Assembly: GCF_044466355.1 (NCBI RefSeq)
Contig: NZ_JBITMQ010000001.1
Span: forward strand, 1,302,001 to 1,366,000
Direction: 5' to 3'
Length of the DNA stretch: 64,000 bases
Source of the DNA: Actinophytocola sp044466355
GTDB taxonomy: Bacteria > Actinomycetota > Actinomycetes > Mycobacteriales > Pseudonocardiaceae
Position 1 is the stretch's first letter, and each line of letters begins with the position of its first letter. Below are positions 8,590 through 18,078 of the stretch, one piece after another. The notes under the pieces were generated by a model. It did no database searches, was not told where the DNA came from, and worked only from the letters and a program-made list of their open reading frames with translations. A program made the position numbers and the translations under genes.

Positions 8590-11500
8590 ATGGTCGGGAA
8601 GTCGTTGCGGCGCTGGGTGTTGCCGCCGTTCGTGGTGGCGCTCGCGGCGTTCGGGTTGGTCGTCGCGCCCCGGGCGGCCGTGGCCGAGTCGGCGTGGGTG
8701 CAGCCGGAGCTCGCCGCTGCCGCCGCGGCGGCAGGTGGCGAACCGGTGCCCGCGGTGGTGTTGCTCGACCGGGCGGCCGACCTCGGGGCGGTGGCGGGGG
8801 ACCACGACGCGGTGGTCGCGGAGCTGAAACGGGTCGCCGGGCAGAGCCAGGCCGGGGTGCGGCGGGCGCTGCCCGCCGGGGTCACGGTGCGCTCCGCGTT
8901 GTGGATCGTCAACGCGCTGGTGGTCGAACTGCCCGCCGCGAACGCGCCGGGCGCACTGTCCGCCCTGTCAACGGTGCCCGGCGTCACGCGACTGCTTTCC
9001 GGCGCCGCGATCGCCGTCCCGGAGCTGAAGGAGGCACCGGCGGAGCGGCAGTCGAGCCCGGCCACCGGTCAGCGGCTCGCCGAACCGAGTGCGCGGGGTT
9101 GGCACGAGCAGCTGGCCACGATGCCGGACGGTGCCGTGGTGGGAAACCGGGCCTGGGGCATCGAGCGGCTCCGGGCCGACCGGGTGTGGGACGAACTCGG
9201 TGTGACCGGGGCGGGCACCAGAGTCGCGGTGGTGGACGCCGGAGTCGATCTGGGCCACCCGGACCTCGCCGGGCGGATGGCCACCGACGACCCGGCCGAC
9301 CCGGCCTATCCCGGCGGGTGGATCCAGTACGGGCTGGACGGCGCGCCGCTTTCCTCCCGGCCGGGCGATGACCTCGGCAACGGCACCGCGCTGTCCAGCG
9401 TGGTGGTCGGCGGCGCGGCCTCCGGCACCGCGATCGGTGTGGCGCCGGGGGCGAAGCTGATGCACGCCAAGGTCACCGACAGGTTCGGGACCTCGCTGGC
9501 CGCACTGTTCGCCGGGCTGCAGTGGACGATCGAGCCGACCGACGCGGCAGGTGCCCCGGCAGGCTCCCCCGCCGACGTGGTCACCATGCGCTACGCCCTC
9601 CCCGACCAGTACCGCCCGGAGTTCACGCAGGCGACCAGAGCGGTGGTGGCCAGCGGAGCGATCCCCGTGTTCGCCATGAGCGACGCGTGCGGCAACGGCC
9701 GGACCGAGCCGGGGCTCATCTACGAGGCGGTCGGGGTCGGCAGCACCGACCGGTCCGACACCGTGCCCGACGGCTCCTGCGGTCGTGTGGTGAACCGTGC
9801 CGACTGGCCGGCGGCGCCGGGCGACTGGCCGTCGAGCTTCGTCAAGCCGGACCTCACCGCGCCGGGCGTCGACGTGCCGATCGCCCGCTGGCGGGGCGGC
9901 CACGACCCGTCGCGCGGCAGCGCGTACGCCACCGCCTATGTCGCCGGTGTGGTGGCGCTGATGCGGGCCGCCGCCCCGGAGGCGCAGCCGCGGGACGTGG
10001 TGACGGCGCTGCGGCAGACGGCCGTGTTCGACGAACGACACGGCGCCGAGCGACCGAACGTCAGCTACGGGGCCGGCCGGGTGGACGCACTGACCGCGGT
10101 GCGGGCGGTCGCCGGGTGGTCCGGGGTGACCGGCCGGGTGGTCGACGCGCGAACGGGTCTTCCGGTCGCGTCGGCGCAGGTGCGCGACAGCGGGTCGCCC
10201 CGGGTGGCGACCACCGACGCGGACGGGCGTTTCCGGCTGCCGGTCCGTGCCGGTGCGCGGTCGTTCACGGTGTCGGCGGCGACGTACGCCCCGGGCGAGG
10301 TTCAGGTGGACGTGCCCGCCGACGGCGTGGCGACGGCCGACGTCGGGCTGGCGCCGGGCGTGGCGGGGGCGCTGCGCGGCACGGTGGGGTACGGCGCGCG
10401 GCGCACCGGTGTGCCCGGCGCGACGGTGCTGGTGACGGACGCGGACAGTGCGGTCCGGGCGACCACCGACGCGGAGGGCCGCTACCAGGTCCCCCGGCTC
10501 GAGCCAGGGGAGTACCAGGTGTCGGCGGCCGCGCCGGGGTTGTTGCCGAGCGCGAGCACGGTGTTGCGAATCGCCGAGGGCGCGACCGCGGTCGGTGACC
10601 TGCTGGTACGTCCGCCGTCCGGGGCGGAGTTGGTGTCGGTCGGCATGGACGGTGCGGCAGGTGACGCGAACTCCCGGGACACGTCGGTGAGTGCGGACGG
10701 CCGGTTCGTCGCGTTCGCGAGTTCCGCGACCAACCTCGTGCCCGGCGAGCCGGGTTCTGGTGACCAGGTCTACGTGCGTGACCGCCAGGCGGGCACGACC
10801 GAGCTGGTGTCGGTCAACGACGACCGTGTGCGTGCGGACGGCGGCGCGCTCTGGCCGACGATCAGCGCGGACGGCCGGTTCGTCGCGTTCGCCAGCTCGG
10901 GATCGAACCTCGTGCCCGACGACACGAACCGGGCCACCGACGTGTTCCTGCGGGACCGGGAAACCGACCGGACGATCCTCGTCACCCGCACCGAGGCCGG
11001 CGATCCGGGCAACGGCTCCGGGTTCGCCCCGGTGGTCAGCGCGGACGGCCGGCACGTCGCGTTCGGCAGTTCGGCGTCGGACCTGGTGCCCGGTGACACC
11101 AACAGGACGACCGACGTGTTCGTGTACGACACCACGTCCGGCGCGATGACCTTGGTGTCCCACGCGGCGGACGGCGGGCCGAGCGACGGCTGGTCCGGTG
11201 AACCGGACGTGTCCGAGGACGGCAGCCGGGTGGCGTTCTCGAGCCAGGCGGCCAACCTGGTGCCCGGTGACACGGACCGGGCGCAGGACGTGTTCGTCAC
11301 CGACCTGTCCGACGGCAGCACGGTGCGTGTCTCGCAGGGCGAGGATCGCGCGTCGTCCCCGTCGATCAGTGGTGACGGCGGCACGGTCGCGTTCGACAGC
11401 GACGCCGCGGTGCTCGTGCACGACCTGCGCACGGCGCGGACGGTGCAGGCGTCGGTCAACACAGCCGAGGTCCCGGCCGACGACTTGTCCGAGTTCCCGT

Positions 11501-13035
11501 CGCTGTCCCGCGACGGCCGCTACGTCGCGTTCCGCAGCTACGCGGCCAACCTGTACGCGGGTGACGTCAACGGCGCGTCGGACGTGTTCGTCCGCGACCT
11601 GGTCGCCGGCACGACCGAGCCGGTGTTCGCGGCCACGCTCGCCGGCGACGTGTGGACCAACGCCCCCGACCTCAGCCCGGACGGCCGGTTCGTCAGCCTG
11701 AACAGCGAGCCGCACAGTGCGTGGGTCGGCGTCGGGCACCAGGACGTGTACGTGGTCGACCGGCAGCCGCCCGACGAGCGCGGCCCGAGGTTCGCGCTGT
11801 CGGGGCTCACGGTCGGTCCGGACGCGGCGCCGCGCGGGGCGCCGGTCACGGTCCGGGCCACGGTCACCAACATCGGGGACGAGCCGGGGTCGTACGCGGG
11901 CGAACTGCGGGTCGACGGCTCGGCGAAACCCCATGCCCCGGTGTCGCTCGCTCCTGGCGCCGCGGGGACGCTCACGTGGACCGTGTCCAGCGACCACATC
12001 GGCAGCCATGACCTGCGACTCGGCCGGTTCGCGGCGTCGTTCCGGGTGCGGCCACCGCTCGTCACGGTGCGGGCCACCACTGTGGACGGTCTGGGTGGCC
12101 GGCCGGTGCCGTTGCGTGGAGCTGCGGTTTCCCTTGTGCAGAACGGCTTTCCGGTGCCGTTCGGGGTGACCGACGAGGCCGGTCAGGTGACCGCTGAAGT
12201 GCCGGTCGAGCGGACGAGCGTCGAAGTGACCGCGATCGTGAGTACGCCGCCCGCCAGGCGCTCGCCCGGTTACCTGCTCACCGCACCGGTGCGGGTCGAC
12301 GGCCGGGACGTCGAGATCTCGCTCACCCCGCGCACCGGACGCCGGGCCGGAAGCAACGCCGCCGTGCTGGAGCTGGTGCCGGACAGGGCAAGCGCGGAGC
12401 ACGACCCGCTGACCTACCTGTCACCGGCACAGCTCGCCCCGGCCGCCGCGGTCGCGATGCCGCCGGGGCAGGTCGTGGTCTCCACCGGTGAGTACCGGCT
12501 GCGACACGCGTACCGGGTCGGCCTACCGGAGCGGGAGTGGTGGGCGCTGTCCGTACCGAGCACGGAAAGGCTCGCGGAACCCAGACGGTACAAGGTGAAC
12601 TTCGGCGGCGCGCCCACGATCGACCTGAACGTGGCACGGGACGCGGGATCACCGACCGCGTTCACCGTCGACTGGTCGGTCGTCGACGGTACCGGCGTCG
12701 CGTTCGACTTCCTCGCGCGCGGCCCGCTCCGCTACACCGGCCCGGTGACGAGCCCGGCACTGCCTTCGCACACCATCGCGTTCGAGGTGCCCGCACTGGT
12801 CCAGGCCAGGGCGCCGCGGCGCGAGGACGTGGTCCTGCGCGTGTTCGACCCGACCGGCACGCAGGTCGCGGCCGGCGGTCTGCCCTGGGACCAGCACGAG
12901 ATCACCAGGGACCTGGCGAACTGGGTGGCCGACGTGCCGCCCGGCGAGTACCGGGTGGAGCTGACCGTCGGCACGGCGGACTCGCCGTTCGGCCCGTTGA
13001 CCGCCACCGCGACGGTCGCTGTGGAAGGAGGGTGA
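8590..13035 (+). CDS. Secreted S8-like pseudoprotease with inserted seven-bladed beta-propeller
   Basis: ATG 8590 is chosen because GGGAAGGG lies about 9 nt upstream and it begins a typical signal peptide (LPPFVVALAAFGLVV). An in-frame GTG at 8545 overlapping the previous stop is the alternative. The protein (1481 residues) is a paralogue of the upstream peptidase, with shared blocks such as ATDDPADP, VVGGAASG and IGVAPGA. Asp216 is kept (VVDAGVD), but the His position is Asn264 (GNGTALS), the Ser position is Ala445 (GSAYATA) and the oxyanion Asn is lost (MSDACG). Peptidase activity is therefore not expected. After two carboxypeptidase-regulatory-like domains come seven TolB/PD40-type repeats, each with an S-x-DG-x-x-VAF core (about residues 690-1060), then CARDB-like domains. 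It may be a chaperone, inhibitor or binding partner of the active paralogue; that is inference. Confidence 0.85.
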   Translation: MVGKSLRRWVLPPFVVALAAFGLVVAPRAAVAESAWVQPELAAAAAAAGGEPVPAVVLLDRAADLGAVAGDHDAVVAELKRVAGQSQAGVRRALPAGVTVRSALWIVNALVVELPAANAPGALSALSTVPGVTRLLSGAAIAVPELKEAPAERQSSPATGQRLAEPSARGWHEQLATMPDGAVVGNRAWGIERLRADRVWDELGVTGAGTRVAVVDAGVDLGHPDLAGRMATDDPADPAYPGGWIQYGLDGAPLSSRPGDDLGNGTALSSVVVGGAASGTAIGVAPGAKLMHAKVTDRFGTSLAALFAGLQWTIEPTDAAGAPAGSPADVVTMRYALPDQYRPEFTQATRAVVASGAIPVFAMSDACGNGRTEPGLIYEAVGVGSTDRSDTVPDGSCGRVVNRADWPAAPGDWPSSFVKPDLTAPGVDVPIARWRGGHDPSRGSAYATAYVAGVVALMRAAAPEAQPRDVVTALRQTAVFDERHGAERPNVSYGAGRVDALTAVRAVAGWSGVTGRVVDARTGLPVASAQVRDSGSPRVATTDADGRFRLPVRAGARSFTVSAATYAPGEVQVDVPADGVATADVGLAPGVAGALRGTVGYGARRTGVPGATVLVTDADSAVRATTDAEGRYQVPRLEPGEYQVSAAAPGLLPSASTVLRIAEGATAVGDLLVRPPSGAELVSVGMDGAAGDANSRDTSVSADGRFVAFASSATNLVPGEPGSGDQVYVRDRQAGTTELVSVNDDRVRADGGALWPTISADGRFVAFASSGSNLVPDDTNRATDVFLRDRETDRTILVTRTEAGDPGNGSGFAPVVSADGRHVAFGSSASDLVPGDTNRTTDVFVYDTTSGAMTLVSHAADGGPSDGWSGEPDVSEDGSRVAFSSQAANLVPGDTDRAQDVFVTDLSDGSTVRVSQGEDRASSPSISGDGGTVAFDSDAAVLVHDLRTARTVQASVNTAEVPADDLSEFPSLSRDGRYVAFRSYAANLYAGDVNGASDVFVRDLVAGTTEPVFAATLAGDVWTNAPDLSPDGRFVSLNSEPHSAWVGVGHQDVYVVDRQPPDERGPRFALSGLTVGPDAAPRGAPVTVRATVTNIGDEPGSYAGELRVDGSAKPHAPVSLAPGAAGTLTWTVSSDHIGSHDLRLGRFAASFRVRPPLVTVRATTVDGLGGRPVPLRGAAVSLVQNGFPVPFGVTDEAGQVTAEVPVERTSVEVTAIVSTPPARRSPGYLLTAPVRVDGRDVEISLTPRTGRRAGSNAAVLELVPDRASAEHDPLTYLSPAQLAPAAAVAMPPGQVVVSTGEYRLRHAYRVGLPEREWWALSVPSTERLAEPRRYKVNFGGAPTIDLNVARDAGSPTAFTVDWSVVDGTGVAFDFLARGPLRYTGPVTSPALPSHTIAFEVPALVQARAPRREDVVLRVFDPTGTQVAAGGLPWDQHEITRDLANWVADVPPGEYRVELTVGTADSPFGPLTATATVAVEGG

Positions 13036-13064
13036 GGTGTGGGGCCGCCTGTGCTGAGCACCTG

Positions 13065-13715
13065 TCACGGTCGTCCCTGGGTTGTCGGGCGGATGAAGCC
13101 GAGGCTGGTCGCGGTGGCGACGGCGGCGGTGCGTGAGTCGACGTCGAGTTTGGCGTACGCCCGGGCCAGGTGGGACTTGACGGTGCCTTCGGTGAGGTGG
13201 AGCCGGTCGGCGATGGCGCGGTTGGGCAGGCCTTCCGCGACCAGGACGAGGACCTCGGTTTCGCGCCGGGTGAGGCTGGTGCCGGGGGCGCGTAGCCGGT
13301 GCATGAGCCGGTCGGCGACGGCGGGGGCCAGCGCGGTGCGTCCGGCGGCGGCGGTACGCACGGCCGCGGCGAGAACGTCGGGTGGGCTGTCCTTGAGGAG
13401 GTAGCCGGTGGCGCCGGCTTCGATGGTGGGCAGGGTGTCGGCGTCGGTGTCGTAGATGGTGACGACCAGTACCCGAGGGGCGTCCGGTTGTGCGGTGATC
13501 GCGGCGGTGGCCTCGGTGCCGTTCATGCCGGTACCGAACTGCAGGTCCATGAGGACGACGTCGACATCTCCCTCGGCGGCGCGAGTGACGGCTTCCTCGG
13601 CGGTGGCGGCTTCGGCGACCACGACGAGATCGGGTTCGCTTTCCAGCACCGCACGGAGCCCAGCCCTCACGACGGGGTGGTCGTCGGCCACGAGGAGGCG
13701 GATCGGGGTTGTCAT
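13065..13715 (-). CDS. NarL/FixJ-family response regulator
   Basis: A 216-residue protein with an N-terminal receiver domain (residues 1-120) and a C-terminal LuxR HTH (about 145-210, RETEVLVLVAEGLPNRAIADRLHLTEGTVKSHL region). The acidic pocket DD (11-12), phospho-acceptor Asp57 (VLMDLQ), switch Thr (VVTIYDT) and Lys109 (LLKDSPP) are all present. Its ATG overlaps the stop of the histidine-kinase gene by 4 nt (ATGA), so the pair is co-translated. It should bind DNA as a phosphorylated dimer. The divergent FtsX-type ABC exporter at 15125 is the most likely target, as in many actinobacterial antimicrobial-peptide or envelope-stress systems. Its 3' end lies 29 bp from the convergent pseudoprotease gene. 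Confidence 0.93.
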   Translation of the reverse strand: MTTPIRLLVADDHPVVRAGLRAVLESEPDLVVVAEAATAEEAVTRAAEGDVDVVLMDLQFGTGMNGTEATAAITAQPDAPRVLVVTIYDTDADTLPTIEAGATGYLLKDSPPDVLAAAVRTAAAGRTALAPAVADRLMHRLRAPGTSLTRRETEVLVLVAEGLPNRAIADRLHLTEGTVKSHLARAYAKLDVDSRTAAVATATSLGFIRPTTQGRP

Positions 13716-14956
13716 CGGCGTACCTCGGGCTCGGTTTCGCGTTCGGTGCCGGCGGGCCGATCGAGGGGCAGGCGAGCGGTGAGAGTGGTGCCCTGGCCAG
13801 CGGTCGACTCGACGGTGAGTGTGCCACCGAGCGCGTGTGCGCGGGAGCGCATGGCCGCGAGGCCGAAGCCGCCGTCCTCGGGATCCGGATCGGGTAACCG
13901 GTCGAGGTCGAAGCCGGTGCCGTTGTCGAGGATGTCGAGTTCCACGTGGTCACCGAGGTAGTTGAGGTGCACCTCGGCGACGGTGGCGTCGGCATGCCGG
14001 ACGGTGTTCGCCACGGCGGACTGGGCGATGCGCAGGAGGGCCACCTCGTGTGGGGTCTGCAGCGGTGTGGGATTCCCGACGAGGTGAAAGCGTGCGGTGA
14101 TCGGATGGCAGGCGCTCGTGGTGGTGCACAGGCGTTCGAGAGCGCCCGCCAGGGAGGCGTTCTCCAGCGCGGGCGGGGTGAGCGCGGCGACGAGCCGGCG
14201 GGCCTCGGCGAGGTTGTCGGCAGCCGCCTGACGAGCTTGGACGACGTAGTGAACGGCCTTGCGGGCCGGTGCGGGCACGGCGCGTTCGGCGGCGTGCAGC
14301 AGCAGCTGGATGGACGACAGACCCTGGGCGAGGGTGTCGTGGATCTCGCGAGCCAGGCGTTCGCGTTCCGCGAGGACACCGGCGGTGTGCTGGGCGTCGG
14401 CCAGGTCGGCGCGGGTGGTCGTGAGCTCCTCGATCAGGTGTCTGCGTTGTTCGCTCTCCCGGTACAGGGCCTGGTACCCCCACACGACCGCGACCGCGAC
14501 GGCGGCACCGAGCGCCGGGCCGATCGCGACGGCCGGGCTGAAGGAACCCTGATGAGCGGTGAACGCGGTGATCGCGGCCAGTGCGGTCACCGTCACAGCG
14601 GCCAGTCCACCGCGTCGTGTCAGCAGGTGGAGCTGGAGGAAGTACAGGGGGAACGCGATCCACACCCCGTCGGCGGTCAGGACGAGCAACCCCAGCCACG
14701 CGGCACCCACGACGGTGAGCCATCCGGCGGCGGCCCGCCGGGAGCGGCGGATGTGCGGCAGTAGCGGCCCCACGGCGTACACCGTTCCGCACACCGCGGT
14801 CACGGAGAGCACAAGCTCGGCCCGGGGATCGCCTGCGACGACGGCGCGGACGGCGGCAAGGGCGAGCAGCCCGACGACGAGCAGGTGCAGGCACCAGGTC
14901 AGTGTTCGGCTGGTCGGCATCGTCGGCCCGAAGGCGGTGGTCGGTGTGGGCGTCAC
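13712..14956 (-). CDS. NarL-type sensor histidine kinase
   Basis: A 414-residue membrane kinase from GTG 14956 (ATG at codon 13 is an alternative). About five hydrophobic segments lie between residues 20 and 165. A short coiled coil leads to the HisKA_3 dimerisation helix with phospho-acceptor His206 (LAREIHDTLAQGL). The HATPase_c domain follows (N-box SAVANTVRHA; G1 DNGTGFD; G2 GGFGLAAM). No separate extracellular sensing domain is visible, so it probably senses within the membrane or through the ABC exporter. First gene of the minus-strand unit, divergent from the exporter; the 168-bp gap at 14957-15124 must hold both promoters. There TGCCG-(5)-CGGCA at 15017-15031 is a weak dyad that could be a response-regulator site. 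Confidence 0.92.
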   Translation of the reverse strand: MTPTPTTAFGPTMPTSRTLTWCLHLLVVGLLALAAVRAVVAGDPRAELVLSVTAVCGTVYAVGPLLPHIRRSRRAAAGWLTVVGAAWLGLLVLTADGVWIAFPLYFLQLHLLTRRGGLAAVTVTALAAITAFTAHQGSFSPAVAIGPALGAAVAVAVVWGYQALYRESEQRRHLIEELTTTRADLADAQHTAGVLAERERLAREIHDTLAQGLSSIQLLLHAAERAVPAPARKAVHYVVQARQAAADNLAEARRLVAALTPPALENASLAGALERLCTTTSACHPITARFHLVGNPTPLQTPHEVALLRIAQSAVANTVRHADATVAEVHLNYLGDHVELDILDNGTGFDLDRLPDPDPEDGGFGLAAMRSRAHALGGTLTVESTAGQGTTLTARLPLDRPAGTERETEPEVRR

Positions 14957-15124
14957 AATGTGTCCAGGCTACGTAGGCGGGACCGGGGACGCCTCTGTCG
15001 AAAGTTGGAGGCGGCCTGCCGTCGTTCGGCACGCGAACTGCTGTCCGGGGTCGGATGCGCCGCACGGTGCTGACGGCGAGAGTGGAAACACACCGCCCCC
15101 GTACCGAAAGGACAGACCGAGGTC

Positions 15125-16213
15125 GTGTTCGTGGCCTGGAGAGACCTGAAGTTCGCCAAGGGGCGTTTCGTCCTGATGGGAACCGTTGTCGTGCTGATCA
15201 CCCTGCTGGTCGGCCTGTTGTCCGGACTGACCGCCGGCCTGAAGCAGCGGAACGTTTCCGCGATCACCGACCTGCCCGCGGACCGGATAGCCTTCGCCGA
15301 GCCCGGCGACGGCCAGGATCCGTCCTTCGCCGACTCCACCGTCACCGAACAGCAGTGGTCGAGGTGGGCGACGGCGCCCGGCGTGACCAGCGCCGAACCG
15401 CTGGGCATCACCAACACCAGGGCCACCGCCGGTGACAGAAGCGCCGGCGTGTCCGCCTTCGGCGTCCGGCCCGGATCCCCGCTGGCACCGGACAGCGGCA
15501 AGCTCACGGAAGACTCGGCGGTGCTGTCGGCCACGGCCGCCGATGACCTCGGCGTCCATCCCGGTGACGTCGTCACGCTGGCCGGACGGCGGGTGACCGT
15601 GACCGCGGTGGGAGGCGACGCCTCGTTCAGCCACACCCCGGTCGTCTGGACCACTCTCGGCGTCTGGGGTGAGTTCGCGGCTCCCGCCGGTGACGGCGAT
15701 GGTTCGACCGCGACCGTGATCGCTCTGGTCACCACCTCCGGTGCCGACGTCGCGGCCATCGACCACGCCGCGGGCACCACGACGGTCGCGAAGGACGACT
15801 CGTTGTCCGCGATCGGCTCCTACACGTCAGAAAACGGCTCACTGCAGCTGATGCGCGGCTTCCTGTTCGCCATCTCGGCCCTGGTCATCGGCGCCTTCTT
15901 CACGGTCTGGACCATCCAGCGCGCCGGCGACATCGCCGTCCTCAAAGCCCTGGGCGCCACCACCACCGGCCTGGTGAAGGACGCCTTGGGACAGGCCGTC
16001 GTCCTGCTCACCGGCGGCACCCTCGTCGGCACCGGCATCGCCGCAGGTCTGGGGTCCGTCATCGCCGGCTCCGCGGTGCCCTTCGTACTGACTCCCGTCA
16101 CCGTCCTCGTGCCCGCCGCCGTGATGGTCCTGCTCGGTGCGCTGGGGGCCGCGCTGTCCGTTCGCCGCATCACCTCCGTCGACCCGCTGACGGCCCTGGG
16201 GAGCGCGCGGTGA
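15125..16213 (+). CDS. FtsX/MacB-type ABC transporter permease
   Basis: About 362 residues. Start is GTG 15125 or the GTG two codons later at 15131; GAAAGGA and GAGG lie upstream, and I cannot decide between them. Layout is one N-terminal transmembrane helix (about residues 15-38), an extracytoplasmic domain of some 200 residues, then three C-terminal helices (about 245-355), typical of FtsX-fold exporters. These use mechanotransmission rather than ordinary channel transport and often export peptides, lipids or antibiotics, or act in bacitracin-type resistance. It is coupled to the ATPase gene by a GTGA overlap and is divergent from the two-component system. Confidence 0.88.
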   Translation: MFVAWRDLKFAKGRFVLMGTVVVLITLLVGLLSGLTAGLKQRNVSAITDLPADRIAFAEPGDGQDPSFADSTVTEQQWSRWATAPGVTSAEPLGITNTRATAGDRSAGVSAFGVRPGSPLAPDSGKLTEDSAVLSATAADDLGVHPGDVVTLAGRRVTVTAVGGDASFSHTPVVWTTLGVWGEFAAPAGDGDGSTATVIALVTTSGADVAAIDHAAGTTTVAKDDSLSAIGSYTSENGSLQLMRGFLFAISALVIGAFFTVWTIQRAGDIAVLKALGATTTGLVKDALGQAVVLLTGGTLVGTGIAAGLGSVIAGSAVPFVLTPVTVLVPAAVMVLLGALGAALSVRRITSVDPLTALGSAR

Positions 16214-16920
16214 GCCTGAACTTGTCCGAGATCACCCTCACCTACCCCGACGGCGACACCCGGCTGACCGCTCTCGACCGGGTCACGCTGAACGTTCCCC
16301 GAGGGAGCGTCGCCGCCGTGGTCGGCCCGTCCGGTTCCGGCAAGTCGAGCCTGCTGGCCGTTGCCGCCACACTCGTCACACCCGACTCCGGCACCGTCAC
16401 CATCGACGGCACCGCCACCTCCGGGCTGGCGCGTGGCGAACTCACCGACCTGCGCCGCCACAAGATCGGCATCGTGTTCCAGCAACCCAACCTGCTGCCC
16501 TCGCTCACCGCCGCCGAGCAACTGCAGGTCATGGCGCACATCGACGGCCGCTCACCGGCCAGGGCCCGCGGCCGGGCGCTGGACCTGCTCGACGCCGTCG
16601 GGCTCGGGCCCCAGGCGGAGCGCCGTCCCCACCAGCTTTCCGGAGGGCAGCGTCAGCGTGTGAACATCGCACGCGCCCTGATGAACAGTCCGACCGTTCT
16701 GCTGATCGACGAGCCGACCAGTGCCCTCGACAACGAACGTGGCGCCGCGATCGTCGACCTCGTCACCCGCCTCACCCGTCGACAGGCGACCGCCACCGTC
16801 ATGGTCACCCACGATCGCACCCACCTGAGCACCGCCGACCTGATCGCCGAAGTGCATGACGGGCGCCTGCACGTTCCAGGCAACCCTCAGCGCGATCCTC
16901 GACGCCGAACAGGAATCTAG
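16210..16920 (+). CDS. ABC transporter ATP-binding protein (MacB/LolD type)
   Basis: A 236-residue ATPase with Walker A GPSGSGKSS (39-47), Q-loop QQPN (91-94), signature LSGGQRQR (143-150), Walker B LLIDEP (164-169) and H-loop VTHD. The length and motifs fit the LolD/MacB/YknY subfamily that pairs with FtsX-fold permeases, such as the product of the gene it overlaps by 4 nt. It hydrolyses ATP at the cytoplasmic face. The C-terminus is short and basic. Its TAG stop shares the CTAG palindrome with the TAG stop of the convergent LacI gene. Confidence 0.94.
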   Translation: MSLNLSEITLTYPDGDTRLTALDRVTLNVPRGSVAAVVGPSGSGKSSLLAVAATLVTPDSGTVTIDGTATSGLARGELTDLRRHKIGIVFQQPNLLPSLTAAEQLQVMAHIDGRSPARARGRALDLLDAVGLGPQAERRPHQLSGGQRQRVNIARALMNSPTVLLIDEPTSALDNERGAAIVDLVTRLTRRQATATVMVTHDRTHLSTADLIAEVHDGRLHVPGNPQRDPRRRTGI

Positions 16921-17933
16921 TTCCTGGTGCTGCCCCGGGTCACGAGGGAGACGGTGCTGACGACGTGCTCCGGCGCGGCGTTCTTGTCCTCGAACTGCCG
17001 GCGCAGCAGGCGCAGCGCCTCGGCCACCATCGTCGGGCGGTCGGGGTCGATGGTCGTCAGGCCCGGGGCGAGGTGCGCGGAGATGCCGAGGTTGTCGAAC
17101 CCGACGAGCTGGACGTCGTCCGGCACGCGCAACCCGGCGTCGTGGAGGCCGGCCAGTGCGCCGATCGCCACCTCGTCGGTGACCGCGAAGATACCGTCGA
17201 TCGTCAGGCCGGCGGCCAGCGCATCGGTGATCGTGGCCCGTGCTTCCGCGATCGAATAGTCGTGGAGCGGAATCACGAGGTCGGCGCGGGGGTTCAGGCC
17301 CGCGTCGGTGAGCGCGTCGGCCCAGCCGTTCGCGCGATGGGTCGCCATCTCCGGACGAGGTGCGGTGAGTCTGCCGCCCAGCACCGCGATTCGTTTCGCG
17401 CCGCAGGCGATCAGATGCTCGGTGGCCAGTCGCCCGCCGGCGGCGTTGTCCATTTGGACGCGGTGGTAGCGGTCCGGCACGTCCTGCTCGCCGAGCAGCA
17501 CGATCGGCAGGTCCGGGTGGATCCGGTCGAGGTCGGCCATGCCCAGTCCGACAGCGCCGAGCAGGACGCCGTCGTACTGCTGGAGCCGGGCGAGCGAGAG
17601 CGCCGAGAGCTCGCGTTCACGGCTCGCGCCCGACTGTTCGACGACGAGGTGCATGCGGTCCGCCGCCAGTGCGTCCGAGATCAGGGACGCCAGCTCGCCG
17701 TAGTAGTGCAGGTCGAACCTGGGCACGATCAGACCGACCGTGCCGGTCCGCCCTGATCGAAGGTGCCGGGCGGTCAGGTTGATCTCGTAGCCGAGCCGGT
17801 CGACGACCTCCAGGACGTGCAGCCGGGTGTCGGGACCGACGTTCGACCGGTCGTTGAGCACGTTCGACACGGTCATGACCGACACGCCGGCTTCGCGTGC
17901 CACGTCGCTCATCGTGACGGTACGTCGTCCCAT
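16917..17933 (-). CDS. LacI-family transcriptional repressor of the arabinoside operon
   Basis: The start is ATG 17933 (338 residues). It is preceded by GAGAGAG and gives the canonical N-terminus MGRRTVTMSDVAREAGVS; an in-frame start 20 codons upstream would add an unlikely tail. Residues 1-55 are the LacI HTH plus hinge helix (TMSDVAREAGVSVMTVSNVLN). Residues 60-338 are a periplasmic-binding-protein-like effector domain. It is divergent from the GH51/ABC sugar operon. The CGAAAGTTTCG palindrome in the shared promoter region fits a LacI-type site with pseudo-symmetric arms. The effector is expected to be arabinose, arabinobiose or a related oligosaccharide; that is inferred from the neighbours. 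Confidence 0.92.
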   Translation of the reverse strand: MGRRTVTMSDVAREAGVSVMTVSNVLNDRSNVGPDTRLHVLEVVDRLGYEINLTARHLRSGRTGTVGLIVPRFDLHYYGELASLISDALAADRMHLVVEQSGASRERELSALSLARLQQYDGVLLGAVGLGMADLDRIHPDLPIVLLGEQDVPDRYHRVQMDNAAGGRLATEHLIACGAKRIAVLGGRLTAPRPEMATHRANGWADALTDAGLNPRADLVIPLHDYSIAEARATITDALAAGLTIDGIFAVTDEVAIGALAGLHDAGLRVPDDVQLVGFDNLGISAHLAPGLTTIDPDRPTMVAEALRLLRRQFEDKNAAPEHVVSTVSLVTRGSTRN

Positions 17934-18078
17934 GACGGTCACTCTCTCAGCCCGGGTGCGGAACCGGGGCGTCGTTGGCTGTCGATCAGTCACGAAACGG
18001 CGACGATGCCCGGTGCCCGGCTTGACGACGGGGTGTCGAGTCGCGACTCTGTCCCGCCAGGAAGTGTAACGATAAACC

